A stretch of DNA of 64,000 bases from Methanosarcina vacuolata Z-761 (GTDB lineage: Archaea; Halobacteriota; Methanosarcinia; Methanosarcinales; Methanosarcinaceae): NCBI RefSeq assembly GCF_000969905.1, contig NZ_CP009520.1:1116001-1180000 (forward strand), given 5' to 3'. A program made the position numbers and the translations under genes. The notes under the pieces were generated by a model. The model saw only the letters and a program-made list of their open reading frames with translations, had not been told where the DNA came from and ran no database searches. Below, piece after piece: positions 15,979-25,759 of this stretch (position 1 is the first letter of the stretch; every line of letters begins with the position of its first letter).

Positions 15979-16944
15979 TCAAGCTTCCTGCTCACCGTTT
16001 TCCTTAAGGATTTTTCTTGCTTTTTCGATATCTTCTTTTGTCTGGATTTTTATGAGCTTTCTGCGTTCTTCACTCATCTGCGACATATCCTGAGCAAGTA
16101 ATCCATATGCATCAGCTCTACACTGCCTGCAATGGCGCATCTGCAAGACGTAGGGTTCACATGCCTGCTGTACAGCTTTTCTTTCCTCTGCGGTAGGCGG
16201 CTCAATGTCTGCAAAAGCTCCCTGGTTAATAAGGGGCATGATATTCATTATGTATACACCGAGTTCATTGAGTTTTCTGGCAATCTCAACCACATGTTTG
16301 TCATTAATTCCCGGGACAAGTACGGTGTTTACCTTGATAACAATGCCTGCATCGACAGCCGCTTTAACGCCCTCAAGCTGGTTCTTTATCTGGATTTTTG
16401 CGCCTTCGATTCCCCTGTAGACCTTCCCGTGATAAACTACATGATCCACGATTTTTGCCTGAATTTCGGGATCAATCGCGTTTATTGTTACCGTTAATGT
16501 TGAAACTCCTACACGCAGAATGTCCTCCAGTTTTTCGGGAAGCAAGAGCCCGTTTGTACTCATGCAAAGCGTGAGTTCAGGAAATTCGTTTTTGATCAGT
16601 TCAAAGGTTTCAAAAGTCTCTTTATTGGCCAGAGGGTCACCAGGACCTGCAATTCCGACAACCTTGATAAAGGGATAATCTGTTATAATCTGCCTTGTCT
16701 TTTCAAGGGCTTCCTGTGGAGTAAGGACCTTACTTGTAACTCCTGGGCGGCTCTCGTTTACGCAGTCAAATTCCCTTACGCAGAAATTACACTGGATATT
16801 GCATGAAGGAGCCACAGCCAGGTGAATTCTCCCGTACTTATGCTGGGCTTTCTTGTCGTAGCAGGGATGTTCGGCAATTTTTCTCAGGAGCCCTTCGTCA
16901 AATTCAGGGCGGTTTGTGTTATCTATAGGATTGTCTTCTGGCAA
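15979..16944 (-). CDS. nifB: NifB, radical SAM FeMo-cofactor biosynthesis protein
   Basis: The protein is 321 residues, the archaeal short form without the C-terminal NifX-like domain. The entry motif HPCYDKKAQHKYGRIHLAVAPS leads to the radical-SAM cluster motif CNIQCNFC, followed by DCVNESRPGV, GIAGPGDPLAN, LCMSTNGLLLP, and the C-terminal Cys pair in RHCRQCRADAYG that binds an auxiliary cluster. The TTG at 16944 is supported by GGAGGAG 7 nt upstream. NifB fuses two [4Fe-4S] clusters and inserts carbide to make NifB-co, which passes to NifEN. Here it stands 39 kb from the nif operon. Confidence 0.95.
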   Translation of the reverse strand: MPEDNPIDNTNRPEFDEGLLRKIAEHPCYDKKAQHKYGRIHLAVAPSCNIQCNFCVREFDCVNESRPGVTSKVLTPQEALEKTRQIITDYPFIKVVGIAGPGDPLANKETFETFELIKNEFPELTLCMSTNGLLLPEKLEDILRVGVSTLTVTINAIDPEIQAKIVDHVVYHGKVYRGIEGAKIQIKNQLEGVKAAVDAGIVIKVNTVLVPGINDKHVVEIARKLNELGVYIMNIMPLINQGAFADIEPPTAEERKAVQQACEPYVLQMRHCRQCRADAYGLLAQDMSQMSEERRKLIKIQTKEDIEKARKILKENGEQEA

Positions 16945-17269
16945 ATGTGTTCTCCTCCGTTCAGAGTTTAGAAGTACAGCAGGACCTCAGTGCAGGGGGA
17001 TTTCAGAATATTTAACCCAGTTTATGATGAACCCCTTGATATACATTGTGAATTTATCTGGAATCATGAGAATTTTTAGATGCTTCCTCCGAGTTCCTAC
17101 AGTTTTAAATTTAACTCAGATATAAAAATACCTTTAATTATATAAAAGTTCAGTATGATATGATGAGCTTTAAGTGAATTTATATACATTCGGTAGATTT
17201 TTCTCAAAAATCCTGGGTAAAATGGAACTAATAATTAAATGTTATCAGGATAAACATCGTCCAATCTGA
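16945..17269 (-). promoter_or_regulatory. nifB upstream region
   Basis: This 325-bp spacer has no gene. On the minus strand an AT-rich TTTTATATAATT at about 17138-17150 could serve as a TATA element, but it is far from the start codon. A second, nearer signal was not identified. No convincing NrpR-like palindrome was found by eye. Confidence 0.3.
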
Positions 17270-17623
17270 TCATTCCGAGAAATTATCCATTTCGCACCAT
17301 TTACCTTCCCCTTCCCATACCCTTACCTGAAGGGGAAAGCCAAATCTCTCCAGGAGCCGGGAGTGAATGTGCTGGCAGAGGTGCTCGGAACTTGGAAATT
17401 CGATGATTTCATTTAACAGGGTATGGTCATATTCTTCAAGGGTTTCCTTAATTCCCTTCTTCAGGTCGTAAAAGTCGATAACCATTCCATTTTCCCTGAC
17501 TTCACCTTCTACCAGGACCTCAATTTTATAAGTGTGACCGTGTACTCTTCCGCATTTTCCATGTCCAGGAAGGTAATGGGCACTATCAATATAGTCAATA
17601 ACTCCCAATCTCATTTTTGTCAT
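17270..17623 (-). CDS. queD: 6-carboxy-tetrahydropterin synthase (QueD/PTPS family)
   Basis: The ATG at 17623 follows GGAG by 8 nt and gives 117 residues. The zinc-binding histidines are SAH near residue 15 and HGH in GKCGRVHGHTYKIEV, with the catalytic Cys of CxxxHGH present. Further family motifs are GMVIDFYDLK, DHTLLN and a late Glu in VRVWEGEGKW. QueD converts 7,8-dihydroneopterin triphosphate to 6-carboxy-tetrahydropterin, the second step to preQ0. It is the last gene of queC-DUF366-queE-queD on the minus strand. Confidence 0.92.
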   Translation of the reverse strand: MTKMRLGVIDYIDSAHYLPGHGKCGRVHGHTYKIEVLVEGEVRENGMVIDFYDLKKGIKETLEEYDHTLLNEIIEFPSSEHLCQHIHSRLLERFGFPLQVRVWEGEGKWCEMDNFSE

Positions 17624-17752
17624 CTGGTACACTCCGTTTTCAATAAATGTTTTTTCAATAAATGTTTTTTCAATAAACGTTTTTTCAAGAATTTATTCAC
17701 ATATGGAGTTTATTTACGTCTCAGTGCGTTCTTTGTTCTTTTTAATTCTGGT

Positions 17753-18529
17753 TTATAAACAACCCCACATCCTGTGAGTCTGGGGGATAACTCGTGTATC
17801 TATAATTTCAAGCAGGCTTTTCTGCAGTTCCATAATATTCTGGACGGAGGCCTGTATAGATTGCGAAGGTCGCGGATTTGTAACGTCACGTCCAATAGGG
17901 GTTTCAGGCTGGAGGATCACGCAGGATACGTAAGGAGCTATAGCTTCTACGGCCGGAGTTACAGTTTCTAATTCCGTGTTGCTATCTACAACAACCTTGC
18001 AAAAGCAATCTCTTGATTGGTTTTTTCTCAGAAGCCTGAAGCACTCTACCGTATTTTCCATGTGAGTCTCCCTAGCTTCAGACCCCATACCCCGGATTAA
18101 TTTGGGAAGTTTGAAATCTCCAGACACATAAGCAACCTTTTCAGTCAGCTTTCTGGCCTGCTCAGGCAAGGTCATATTGGATTCGAGGTAAAGCGGCGAG
18201 TCCAGATTCAACTTTTCTATGAAATCCGCATGTAGGAGAGGTTCTCCTCCTGTCAGGGAAACTGAATGGAGCTTTTTGAAAGGCTTCAGCATAGATTCCA
18301 GCTGGCTGATACTCACAGGATTTTTAATTTTCTCAAAAATTCCGCTCCCTTCCACCTGCTCATAGTTACAGGTTCCGGGATTTGAAAAATCCGTATCACA
18401 GTAATTGCAATTGAGATTGCAGCCAGAAAAGCGGACAAAAGCCTGCCTTGTCCCAACATACGGACCTTCTCCCTGCACAGAACAGAAGACCTCCCTTATA
18501 GGAGCAGAAGTAAAATCCGAAGCTGCCAT
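17753..18529 (-). CDS. queE: 7-carboxy-7-deazaguanine synthase (QueE)
   Basis: The protein is a 258-residue radical SAM enzyme. It has the family entry SVQGEGPYVGTRQAFVRFSG, then the cluster motif CNLNCNYC (CxxxCxxC), LTGGEPLLH and a C-terminal QTHRMWG. It rearranges carboxy-tetrahydropterin to 7-carboxy-7-deazaguanine. The ATG at 18529 overlaps the TAA of the upstream DUF366 gene by one base (TAATG), so translation is coupled. Confidence 0.93.
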   Translation of the reverse strand: MAASDFTSAPIREVFCSVQGEGPYVGTRQAFVRFSGCNLNCNYCDTDFSNPGTCNYEQVEGSGIFEKIKNPVSISQLESMLKPFKKLHSVSLTGGEPLLHADFIEKLNLDSPLYLESNMTLPEQARKLTEKVAYVSGDFKLPKLIRGMGSEARETHMENTVECFRLLRKNQSRDCFCKVVVDSNTELETVTPAVEAIAPYVSCVILQPETPIGRDVTNPRPSQSIQASVQNIMELQKSLLEIIDTRVIPQTHRMWGCL

Positions 18530-19089
18530 TATATAGCCCCCAGAGGCCTGGATTTTCTCAGGTCCTTTTCTATATCCTCAAATTCGCGGACATAGGCTTC
18601 TCCTACTGCTTTCATGAAGCTTGCAACCTGTTTATCTTCTCCTATCCCTGCATCTTTCAGATTTCCGTATACATCATGAGAGACGTTGATGCCGAAGTGG
18701 ATTTTCTGGGACACTGCCGAGGTACTGGCAATCGAAACTGTCAGTTTCTTTCCATCAAGGAAAAGGTCATCTCCTTCCCGTGTTGTCCGTACCCCGAGAT
18801 CTGCAAGGTATTCTCTTACAAGGGCTGTGAAAAAACGCTGCCGCGCATAGATAAGTTTCAGGTCCGTAGAATCAAAATGTTCAATAATGAAACTTACCAT
18901 ATCTTCGGACCAGATAGATTCATTTGCCCGTCGGTCTTCCAGGTCGATCATGTGCTCGATTTTTACGTCGCAGGCACCTCTGAAAACTACAACCGAATCT
19001 TCCTGAACTCCAAAACTGTTGTAGGCCCAGAGAGAGGAAATCTGGCTCCCGTCATAATCAAATTTCTCAGGTAAAACAATGCATTTCAT
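18529..19089 (-). CDS. DUF366 family protein in the archaeosine operon
   Basis: The protein is 186 residues. It matches the DUF366 pattern: YDGSQISSLWAYNSFG near the N-terminus, VVFRGACDVKIEHMIDLED, HFDSTDLKLIYARQRFF and GINVSHDVYGNL. Its function is not established. Its repeated place inside preQ0 gene sets and the TAATG coupling to queE suggest a role in making or handling 7-deazaguanine. There is no signal peptide or membrane segment, so it is cytoplasmic. Confidence 0.8.
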   Translation of the reverse strand: MKCIVLPEKFDYDGSQISSLWAYNSFGVQEDSVVVFRGACDVKIEHMIDLEDRRANESIWSEDMVSFIIEHFDSTDLKLIYARQRFFTALVREYLADLGVRTTREGDDLFLDGKKLTVSIASTSAVSQKIHFGINVSHDVYGNLKDAGIGEDKQVASFMKAVGEAYVREFEDIEKDLRKSRPLGAI

Positions 19090-19215
19090 AGAATTCTCTC
19101 TGCAAGTTTTTGCAAGTTTTTCTGCAAGCTTCTTCTTAATTCTTTCTTAATGTACTTTGTTGGCCGACATCCTGTCCGGTTCTGTCTATTCAGATTCCAG
19201 GCATTTCTTTTCGGC

Positions 19216-19911
19216 TCAAATTCCAAGTCTTTCCAGAAGAGGGTCTTTTACACCTGCATTATTAAACGCACGTGCTCTGCGCACGCAGCTCTCGCATTCT
19301 CCGCAGGGAATTTCTTCTCCGTGATAGCAGCTCCAGCTGTACTCAAGAGGAGCTTTTACTTCCAGAGCCTTTCTGACGATTTCCGTTTTCCCAAGTTCAA
19401 TAAGAGGAGCCAGTATTTTTACCCCGTTTTGAGTGGAGTAGGAAAAAGCCCTGTCCATTGTCTGCACATAAGCAAGGGAATTGTCAGGGAAAGTGCCTGC
19501 TTCTTCACCGTTAAAGCCCACTACAAGGTAATCACATTCCCTGCTTTCGGCAAAGCTTCCTGCGATATTGAGCATCACCCCATTTCTATTAGGGACCCAG
19601 ACAGCTTTTGCTGAAGCATCTGTGATCTCTGCAGGGGCCGCTTCGCCAATATCTTCAAAAGATAAAGATGGGACTTCAACATCCCTGTTAACGAGAGAGG
19701 TGGATGTTATTTCCGAAAGCCAGTCCAGTTTTATAACCCTATGTTCAATTCCAAAGTATTCACATACCTTTCGCGAGTACTTAATTTCCCTCTCTCTGGC
19801 CCTCTGCCCATAATCAAAAGTAATAGCCATCTCTATGTCAAAATCTTCCGCTGCGATTGCGAGCGCTGCAACTGAATCAAGCCCGCTGCTCAGGAGGGTT
19901 ATAGCTTTCAT
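19216..19911 (-). CDS. queC: 7-cyano-7-deazaguanine (preQ0) synthase QueC
   Basis: The protein is 231 residues. The N-terminal PP-loop is [24 protein letters not shown] and [18 protein letters not shown] follow, and the C-terminal zinc site is [19 protein letters not shown]. QueC converts carboxydeazaguanine to preQ0 using ATP and ammonia. In archaea preQ0 is then inserted at position 15 of tRNA by archaeal TGT and amidated to archaeosine. It is the first gene of this operon, and a tandem-repeat array fills its upstream region. Confidence 0.93.
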   Translation of the reverse strand: MKAITLLSSGLDSVAALAIAAEDFDIEMAITFDYGQRAREREIKYSRKVCEYFGIEHRVIKLDWLSEITSTSLVNRDVEVPSLSFEDIGEAAPAEITDASAKAVWVPNRNGVMLNIAGSFAESRECDYLVVGFNGEEAGTFPDNSLAYVQTMDRAFSYSTQNGVKILAPLIELGKTEIVRKALEVKAPLEYSWSCYHGEEIPCGECESCVRRARAFNNAGVKDPLLERLGI

Positions 19912-19930
19912 ATTTACTCACTAATTTAAT

Positions 19931-20170
19931 TAATTTTAACTCGAAATTTTAACTTTCTAATTAAACTCACTATTTAAACTCAACAGGAAATTTAACTGAT
20001 TATTTAGACTTAACAGGAAATTTAAGTTATTATTTTAACTTCACAGGAAATTTAGCTGATTATTTAAACTTCACAGGAAATTTAACTGATTATTTAAACT
20101 TCACAGGAAATTTAACTGATTATTTTAAGCTCAATAGGGGACTAAAATTATCATTTAAACTCAATAGGGA
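19931..20170. repeat. Tandem repeat, 30-bp unit, upstream of queC
   Basis: Five clear copies (from 19981, 20011, 20041, 20071 and 20101) of a 30-bp unit containing CACAGGAAATTTAACTGATT lie here, with more diverged units on both sides. The rest of the gap to 20591 shows no gene. Confidence 0.85.
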
Positions 20171-20591
20171 ATTTCGTGAATTTATGATTACAAGATTTTC
20201 CAGGTTCATTGACTCAGGATTATCCAGGTATATTCTTTCAGGATTCCTGTAATATTCTTCAGGGATTATCCCAATAATATCAGCACCTCATATTTAAAAG
20301 TAGCTGTATTCTTAATGGAGGTTAAAGGTCAGCCTGTGGATTTGCATTGCTTCAGATTGATTATAGGTACAAGTGAAAAAGCATTCCGAGCGCAGGTGTA
20401 GAAACATTTCCTGTTACGGTTTAATCCTAAAGTTCCTGCTATAAACTTCGATTAAAAAGGTCTGATTATAAACACTAATTTTAAAATTTCAATTCTTGAA
20501 GACGGCTCTATAAAATCTGTTTTACCAAATTCTTTTTAGCAAACCGCACTATATATTGAATAGGGAAAGCTAGTCGAAGAGGTGGGGATAC

Positions 20592-21092
20592 TTGATTGGA
20601 ATTATTTCGGACTCACACGATAACATGAATGCTATCCGGAAAGCGGTGGAATTTTTTAATGAAAAAAAGGTAAAAACCGTGCTGCACGCCGGAGATCTCA
20701 TTTCTCCGTTTACCGCAAGAGCCTTTGAGGATTTGGAGTCAAAACTTTACTTTGTATTCGGAAACAATGATGGAGATAAAGTAACACTTACGAAGCGGTT
20801 TGAAGAAATCGGAGCGATTTCCTGCGGGAACTTTGGAGATCTGACAATTGACGGACTGCATATTGCCCTTCTGCACGGGACAAATGAAGCCCTGGTCAAA
20901 GCGCTTGCCATTTCAGGGGAATTTGACGTCGTAATTCGGGGCCATACTCATGATCCAGGTGTCAAAATCATTGAAGGGGTTCCTGTGATAAATCCAGGTG
21001 AAGCTTCAGGCGTGCTTTCCGGAAAGCAAACGGTTGCCCTTCTTGAAATCGCAAACCTTAACGTTGAGATAATCCAGCTTGAGCTGGACTAA
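20592..21092 (+). CDS. MJ0936/YfcE-type metallophosphoesterase (phosphodiesterase)
   Basis: The protein is 166 residues, the standard size for the YfcE/MJ0936 family. Metal-binding motifs in order are IISDSHDN, HAGDLIS, FGNNDGD, LLHGT and RGHTHDPG. The start is TTG at 20592 with AGGTGG about 8 nt upstream. Family members hydrolyse phosphodiesters such as bis-p-nitrophenyl phosphate or cyclic nucleotides; the physiological substrate is unknown. It is monocistronic, followed by T-rich DNA. Confidence 0.85.
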   Translation: MIGIISDSHDNMNAIRKAVEFFNEKKVKTVLHAGDLISPFTARAFEDLESKLYFVFGNNDGDKVTLTKRFEEIGAISCGNFGDLTIDGLHIALLHGTNEALVKALAISGEFDVVIRGHTHDPGVKIIEGVPVINPGEASGVLSGKQTVALLEIANLNVEIIQLELD

Positions 21093-21416
21093 TTTTACTC
21101 CTCTCTTATTTTTTAGCGTGATAATTTTTTTGGCTTTTTGGTATTTTTTGGCTTTTATGATGTTTTTTGGCTTTTTGGCATTTTTTGGTGTTTTGGGACA
21201 GGCAAACTGAGCCTGATTAGCTGGCAGTAATACCGGAAATTATATCAGCTTTCTCGCCATTCCCATTTCAATCGTTTTTGAAACAGCTCATCATTAAAGG
21301 TTCTGAAACAATTTTTCATTAAAAGTTCTGAAACATTTCTCATTAAATGTTGTATTATTCATAACGATTGTATTTCCCACTAATGTTTAGCTTTCTCATT
21401 AAAGGTTGTAATATCC
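21093..21416. other. Intergenic: T-rich terminator region and short repeats
   Basis: From about 21127 to 21198 the plus strand carries repeated TTTTTTGGC tracts, a likely poly-T termination zone for the phosphodiesterase. From about 21280 to 21412 there are three or four imperfect copies of a unit like CATTAAAGGTTCTGAAACA. No gene is seen. Confidence 0.5.
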
Positions 21417-21830
21417 ATGGAATCAGCAGGAACGGAATCTATAAACTCTTTACCCGGCAAGACAGATGAAACTAAAAAAACTTCCGGAAAAAGGAAAAGT
21501 ACCCTCATTTTTGCCTGCTCTGGCCTTTCTAACACCGGAAAACTTACAATGCAGGCAGCATCAGCTCTTGCTTTCAGAAGGCCTGACCTTTACAGGGCTG
21601 CGGCTGCTCACAAAGGAGTTGATGCGGTTGAAGATGCCATATCAGACGGCTTTAAGATTCTTGCCCTGGACGGCTGCTCGGACCGTTGTGCCACAAAAAA
21701 GCTCGATGAAGCCGGAATGAAAGCTGACACATATCTAATGGTTACGGAACTCGGGGTCGAGAAAACAAGACCTTCGGATGTGAAGCCTGAATATGTGGAA
21801 AAAATTGTCAGAGCTATAAAAGAAGCCTGA
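21417..21830 (+). CDS. DGC-domain putative zinc-binding protein
   Basis: The protein is 137 residues. After a polar N-terminal tail of about 35 residues comes FACSGLSNTGKLTMQAASAL, then LALDGCSDRCATKKL, containing the Asp-Gly-Cys motif and a CxxxC pair that define the DGC family (PF08859). A second conserved cysteine lies in FACSG. The function is not established; the cysteines suggest zinc or redox chemistry. A paralogue lies at 39090-39482 beside a thioredoxin-like gene. The plus-strand gene has no obvious partner here. Confidence 0.75.
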   Translation: MESAGTESINSLPGKTDETKKTSGKRKSTLIFACSGLSNTGKLTMQAASALAFRRPDLYRAAAAHKGVDAVEDAISDGFKILALDGCSDRCATKKLDEAGMKADTYLMVTELGVEKTRPSDVKPEYVEKIVRAIKEA

Positions 21831-21873
21831 GCCCAACTTCCCATCATTATTTTTTAATTTCTTAAATACAGTA

Positions 21874-22575
21874 TCAGTATCCTCGCCTGAGAATAGCTAT
21901 CAATTCATCTGGATGAGGCATTCGTTCTTTGATTTTTGTGCAAACAGATTCAATGTCATAATCGAGGCGCAGGTGCTCTACTTTTCCGTTTTCGGTGTCA
22001 AAAATGGCGCAGCTTGCCCGGGGATCTCCATCCCTTGGCTGTCCGACTGAACCCGGATTTATTATTTTCAAGTTTCCGAGTTTTCTGTTCATGGGGATAT
22101 GAGAGTGCCCGACAACAAGAAATTCTGCTTCCAAAGGCTCCATTGCTTCGTTAATCATATTCTGGATCTCTTCGTCAGTAGTTTCGGGCTTTATGTATTC
22201 AAACATAGAGCGAGGGCTGGCATGGGTCAGATAGAGTCTTTTTCCGTCGATTTCTTCTCTAATCAGGAGGGGGAGGTTCTGAAGGTATTCCATTCCGGAT
22301 TTATCAAGGATTTCCCAGGTGTATTCCCTGGTCGCAATTGAGAGATGTTTATATTTGTATCCACACTGACAGTCTACCTTGAAAGCAACTGCATTATCAT
22401 GGTTTCCTCTTATTACAGGAATTTCTTTCATGCGCAGAAGGTCAATACATTTGTCTGGATCAGGCCCATAGTCAACAATATCTCCGAGACAGATGACTCT
22501 ATCATGAGGAATTTCCAGAACAGTCTCTAAAGCTTCATAATTTGCATGGATGTCGGCAATCAGCAAGATTCTCAT
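21874..22575 (-). CDS. Calcineurin-like metallophosphoesterase
   Basis: I choose the ATG at 22575 (233 residues), which places the metallophosphoesterase motif at the N-terminus: MRILLIADIHANYEAL. A GTG at 22584 is possible. Further motifs are CLGDIVDYGPDP, VIRGNHDNAV, YLTHASPRSMF and VVGHSHIPM, followed by INPGSVGQPRDGDPRAS. This is the YfcE-like/diadenosine tetraphosphatase-like group. The two-metal centre is complete, so it should be active; the substrate is unknown. It lies 110 bp downstream of the hydantoinase-like gene on the same strand. Confidence 0.85.
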   Translation of the reverse strand: MRILLIADIHANYEALETVLEIPHDRVICLGDIVDYGPDPDKCIDLLRMKEIPVIRGNHDNAVAFKVDCQCGYKYKHLSIATREYTWEILDKSGMEYLQNLPLLIREEIDGKRLYLTHASPRSMFEYIKPETTDEEIQNMINEAMEPLEAEFLVVGHSHIPMNRKLGNLKIINPGSVGQPRDGDPRASCAIFDTENGKVEHLRLDYDIESVCTKIKERMPHPDELIAILRRGY

Positions 22576-22694
22576 ATCTTCCACTTCTCACTTCATTCAC
22601 TCTATTTTGGTTTTTTTCTATTCATTCTTAAAATTTTGTTCTTTGTTTTCCCCTTTAGATTCCTTATTTTATCTCTCTATTTTATCTCTCTATT

Positions 22695-24629
22695 TTATCC
22701 CTCTAAATGCAACCCACGTATTCCTATTCCCATTACCAGTAAATTGGTTTCCATAGGTGGATGGTTCCAGCCATCTGGGGAGATTGTCTTTTTCTCAACG
22801 GAAATTTCAATCTGGCTTCCGCTAAGGCCGCAGTCTTGCATGTAATCCATAGCAAGCTTTTTCCCAAGTTTGGTTGCAGTATCAAGGGCTTCTGAATACG
22901 TATCAAATTTCAGCCTGCTGCCCGGGGCAAAGACCAGGAAATCCTTATCTGGGGACATGAGGCTTGCTGGTCGTATCAGGATTTCAACTCTTTTAATACC
23001 TTTTCCCACCAGGGCTCCGACTGCGTTTCCTACCTCGGCATGTTGGGGAACGATGATTTCTGCATCAATTATTTCCTTTAGCTCTTCCCTATATGCCCGT
23101 ACAGGTCCTCCAAGCAGTACAACCGGAATGTCCAGCTTGAATTTAGCAGGATAGTTTCCGTCCAGGATCTTTTCAATGGATTCGTATGGAACATCTGACA
23201 GGATATAAGACAGCAAATGAAGTGCCATGCTCCTTGCAACCCGCTTTTTTACTGCAGTACATAACTCTCCTGGGGTCATATGCATAAGTCTTGCAATCTT
23301 TTCTGCGCCTATTTGTGAGGCATCAACATCCCATTCAGTGTATTCCCCAAGTACATGCAGAGCGTCAGTAGGCGTGAACCCGATTGCCTGGACGAGGCGT
23401 TTTCGGATAAGGGAATCTAACGTCTGAGGATAGACGTCTTTTTGGAGAAGGACATTGATTTCAGGTACCGATACGGGTTCTTCCCCTATGACCTTCATTA
23501 CCTCAGCTTCAGTCCTGCTTAATTCTCCGGCCTGATAACCGGATCTTACAAAAAATTTTGTGGGCTGGATGTTCTCTCCCAGATCTTCTCTGAAAGGCAT
23601 GGGCGTTCTTTTGAGGTTATTCAAAAAGCTCGGGTATTTTACTGCAGCTACTGCCAGTGGGATGACTCGCCTGGGCCCAAGGAAGAGTTCCTTGTTAACG
23701 GTCCAGATATGGCTATCCCCTCCTGTAGCTGTTGTCTCCATTCTGATTGCCCGGACGCGGGTTTTCCAGCCTCCGACGACGGCTCCTTCATCGTTAAGGT
23801 CGGGAACGCCCATGCAGATTGAGGAGATATCCGTGCTTGTGCCTCCGACGTCAACAACTTCACAGGTCTTTAACCCTGAAAGGAAAGAAGCTCCTACAAG
23901 ACTTGCTGCAGGGCCTGAAAAGATAGTTTCAATGGGTTTTTTCAGGGCATCTCTTATCCCCACTACCGAGCCATCGCATTTAAGCATAAGGAGCCGTGCG
24001 TTAATCCCGCGTTTCGTGATCTCTGAAATAACGGACTTCACGAACTGTCTTGTGATAGGGATGAGCTGGGCATTGAGAAAAGCCGTCACCGCCCTTTCGT
24101 AAGCTCCCAGTTCCTGGGAAAGTTCATGTCCGCAAACCGCAGGCAGACCCGTAAGTTCAAGAATCAGGTCTCTGGCCCTTATTTCATGTTCAGGATTTCT
24201 TGTGCTGAAGTAAGAAGAGATTGCAAAAGCTGAAACCTTATCCTTGACTTGCAAAGCAAATTCCTCTATAGCCTTAAGATCAAGGGCAGCGACCTCTTCT
24301 CCATTATGGTTATGCCCACCGGCAGCAAAAAGCACATGTTCGGCCGGTAACTCTTTATCAACTGGATGGTCACCTATAAGGATAAGGGCTACCGGAAAAC
24401 CTGTGCCTTCAAGGATGGTATTGGTGGAAAGGGTCGTTGAGACCGAAACCAGCTTTACGTTTTCTAAATATTCAGGATTGAGCCCATCAATTACGTTTTT
24501 AATGCCTTCAAAGGGGTCGGGATAGGTAGTAAGCGCTTTATTTGAGTCTATAATCTCTCCATCCGAATCCCTTACAAGCACCGCATCAGTATAAGTGCCT
24601 CCGGCATCAATCCCAAGACTGTAATGCAT
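22695..24629 (-). CDS. Hydantoinase/oxoprolinase family protein
   Basis: The protein is 644 residues. The N-terminal actin-like ATPase half begins GIDAGGTYTDAVLV and contains VSTTLSTNTILEG. The central catalytic half has LKCDGSVVGI, PIETIFSGPAASLVGAS, VVDVGGTSTDIS and ATGGDSH. The C-terminal part has VLLGGPVRAY and HAEVGNAVGALVGKG. It resembles HyuA or the N-methylhydantoinase/acetophenone-carboxylase alpha subunit, which uses ATP to open lactam or ketone substrates. No HyuB-like partner is visible in the window. Homologues in methanogens are common and their substrate is unknown. Confidence 0.82.
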   Translation of the reverse strand: MHYSLGIDAGGTYTDAVLVRDSDGEIIDSNKALTTYPDPFEGIKNVIDGLNPEYLENVKLVSVSTTLSTNTILEGTGFPVALILIGDHPVDKELPAEHVLFAAGGHNHNGEEVAALDLKAIEEFALQVKDKVSAFAISSYFSTRNPEHEIRARDLILELTGLPAVCGHELSQELGAYERAVTAFLNAQLIPITRQFVKSVISEITKRGINARLLMLKCDGSVVGIRDALKKPIETIFSGPAASLVGASFLSGLKTCEVVDVGGTSTDISSICMGVPDLNDEGAVVGGWKTRVRAIRMETTATGGDSHIWTVNKELFLGPRRVIPLAVAAVKYPSFLNNLKRTPMPFREDLGENIQPTKFFVRSGYQAGELSRTEAEVMKVIGEEPVSVPEINVLLQKDVYPQTLDSLIRKRLVQAIGFTPTDALHVLGEYTEWDVDASQIGAEKIARLMHMTPGELCTAVKKRVARSMALHLLSYILSDVPYESIEKILDGNYPAKFKLDIPVVLLGGPVRAYREELKEIIDAEIIVPQHAEVGNAVGALVGKGIKRVEILIRPASLMSPDKDFLVFAPGSRLKFDTYSEALDTATKLGKKLAMDYMQDCGLSGSQIEISVEKKTISPDGWNHPPMETNLLVMGIGIRGLHLEG

Positions 24630-25048
24630 ATTGAGAATGGCTCCTTTTTTCTTTTTCAGGAAGTGTCTTTTGACAAATCTTTCTTTTCCTGATTCACTTT
24701 CAGGAAAAATAAATAAGAATTAAAAACTGGTTTAATAAAACAATATAGTCTTAAAGTAATAATATCTAAAAATATAAATATTTACTTATTTCATAATAAT
24801 TTGAAATAATTAGGAGTTATAATTCCATAGGAAATATAAAAAAGAATCTCCAGTATATCTTGTCAGAAGTTTCTTAATATTAGCTTTGCGAAACCTTCTA
24901 CTTTTCTGGCTTTACTTCTTCTTTTTATTCTTTAAAGATGTCTGGATGAAAAATTCGTGATTTTTAAGGAAAACAATTAATTACCCTCATTTCCGAGAAA
25001 AGGTAATAACTTTTCAACTCGATAACAAATAAAAAGGACCCTGGTAAT
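24630..25048. other. Intergenic region between divergent genes
   Basis: AT-rich DNA between the hydantoinase-like gene (minus) and a methyltransferase (plus). It must contain both promoters. I see no gene or ordered repeat. Confidence 0.3.
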
Positions 25049-25759
25049 ATGACTCCTACGACTCCTGTAAAACCTGCCCAAAACGCCACCCCTCACCTTC
25101 CTGAGGACTTTGATTCCCGGATTTCCGGAGTTCTTCCTTATTACTCCTGTTTTCATCAGGAAACTATAAATTTCGTCAAATCCATGCCGTCAATCCCAAA
25201 AGTCTGGATGGATACCGGATGCGGAACTGGATCTCTGGTTAATAAGGCAATTGAGGAATTTCCGACTACAAAGTTTCTTTTGCTTGACCCCTCAGAAGGT
25301 ATGCTAAATCAGGCAAGGAAAAAACTATCATCTTGCCCTGTTAACCGGCTGGAATTCCTGAGAGCGTCTTCTACCCAGGAATTCTCTCAGGAGATAGAGG
25401 AAAAACCGGACATTATAACTGCGATACAGTGTCATCACTATCTTAACCGTGAAGGAAGAGCAAGAGCCACTGATATGTGTTACAATCTTCTAAAAGAAGG
25501 CGGAGTTTACATTACCTTCGAGAATATCAGACCGTTAACCGAAGAGGGAATTCTTGCAGGAAAAAGATACTGGCAAAATTTCCAGTTAACTCACGGCAGG
25601 ACTGAGGATGAAACTAAGGAGCACCTGAAGCGTTTTGATACCGAATATTTTCCAATAACTGTTGAAGAACACCTGGAACTCCTAAGAGAAACAGGGTTCA
25701 GAACTGTGGAGTTATTCTGGTACTCTTACATGCAGGCTGGCTTTTATTGCATCAAATAA
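25049..25759 (+). CDS. Class I SAM-dependent methyltransferase
   Basis: The protein is 236 residues with a Rossmann methyltransferase core: motif I VWMDTGCGTGSLVNKA, acidic loop LLLDPSEGML, IITAIQCHHYLN, and NLLKEGGVYITFENI. The C-terminal third (HGRTEDETKEHLKRFDTEYF) is helical. AAAGGACC lies about 10 nt before the ATG. Substrate unknown; the methyltransferase-25-like architecture is used for many small molecules. There is no operon. Confidence 0.78.
   Translation: MTPTTPVKPAQNATPHLPEDFDSRISGVLPYYSCFHQETINFVKSMPSIPKVWMDTGCGTGSLVNKAIEEFPTTKFLLLDPSEGMLNQARKKLSSCPVNRLEFLRASSTQEFSQEIEEKPDIITAIQCHHYLNREGRARATDMCYNLLKEGGVYITFENIRPLTEEGILAGKRYWQNFQLTHGRTEDETKEHLKRFDTEYFPITVEEHLELLRETGFRTVELFWYSYMQAGFYCIK

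Noticed and set aside
23560-24102. 180-codon plus-strand frame opposite the hydantoinase-like gene
   Set aside because: Antisense shadow of a well-supported gene; Ser/Thr/Pro-rich composition typical of such frames.
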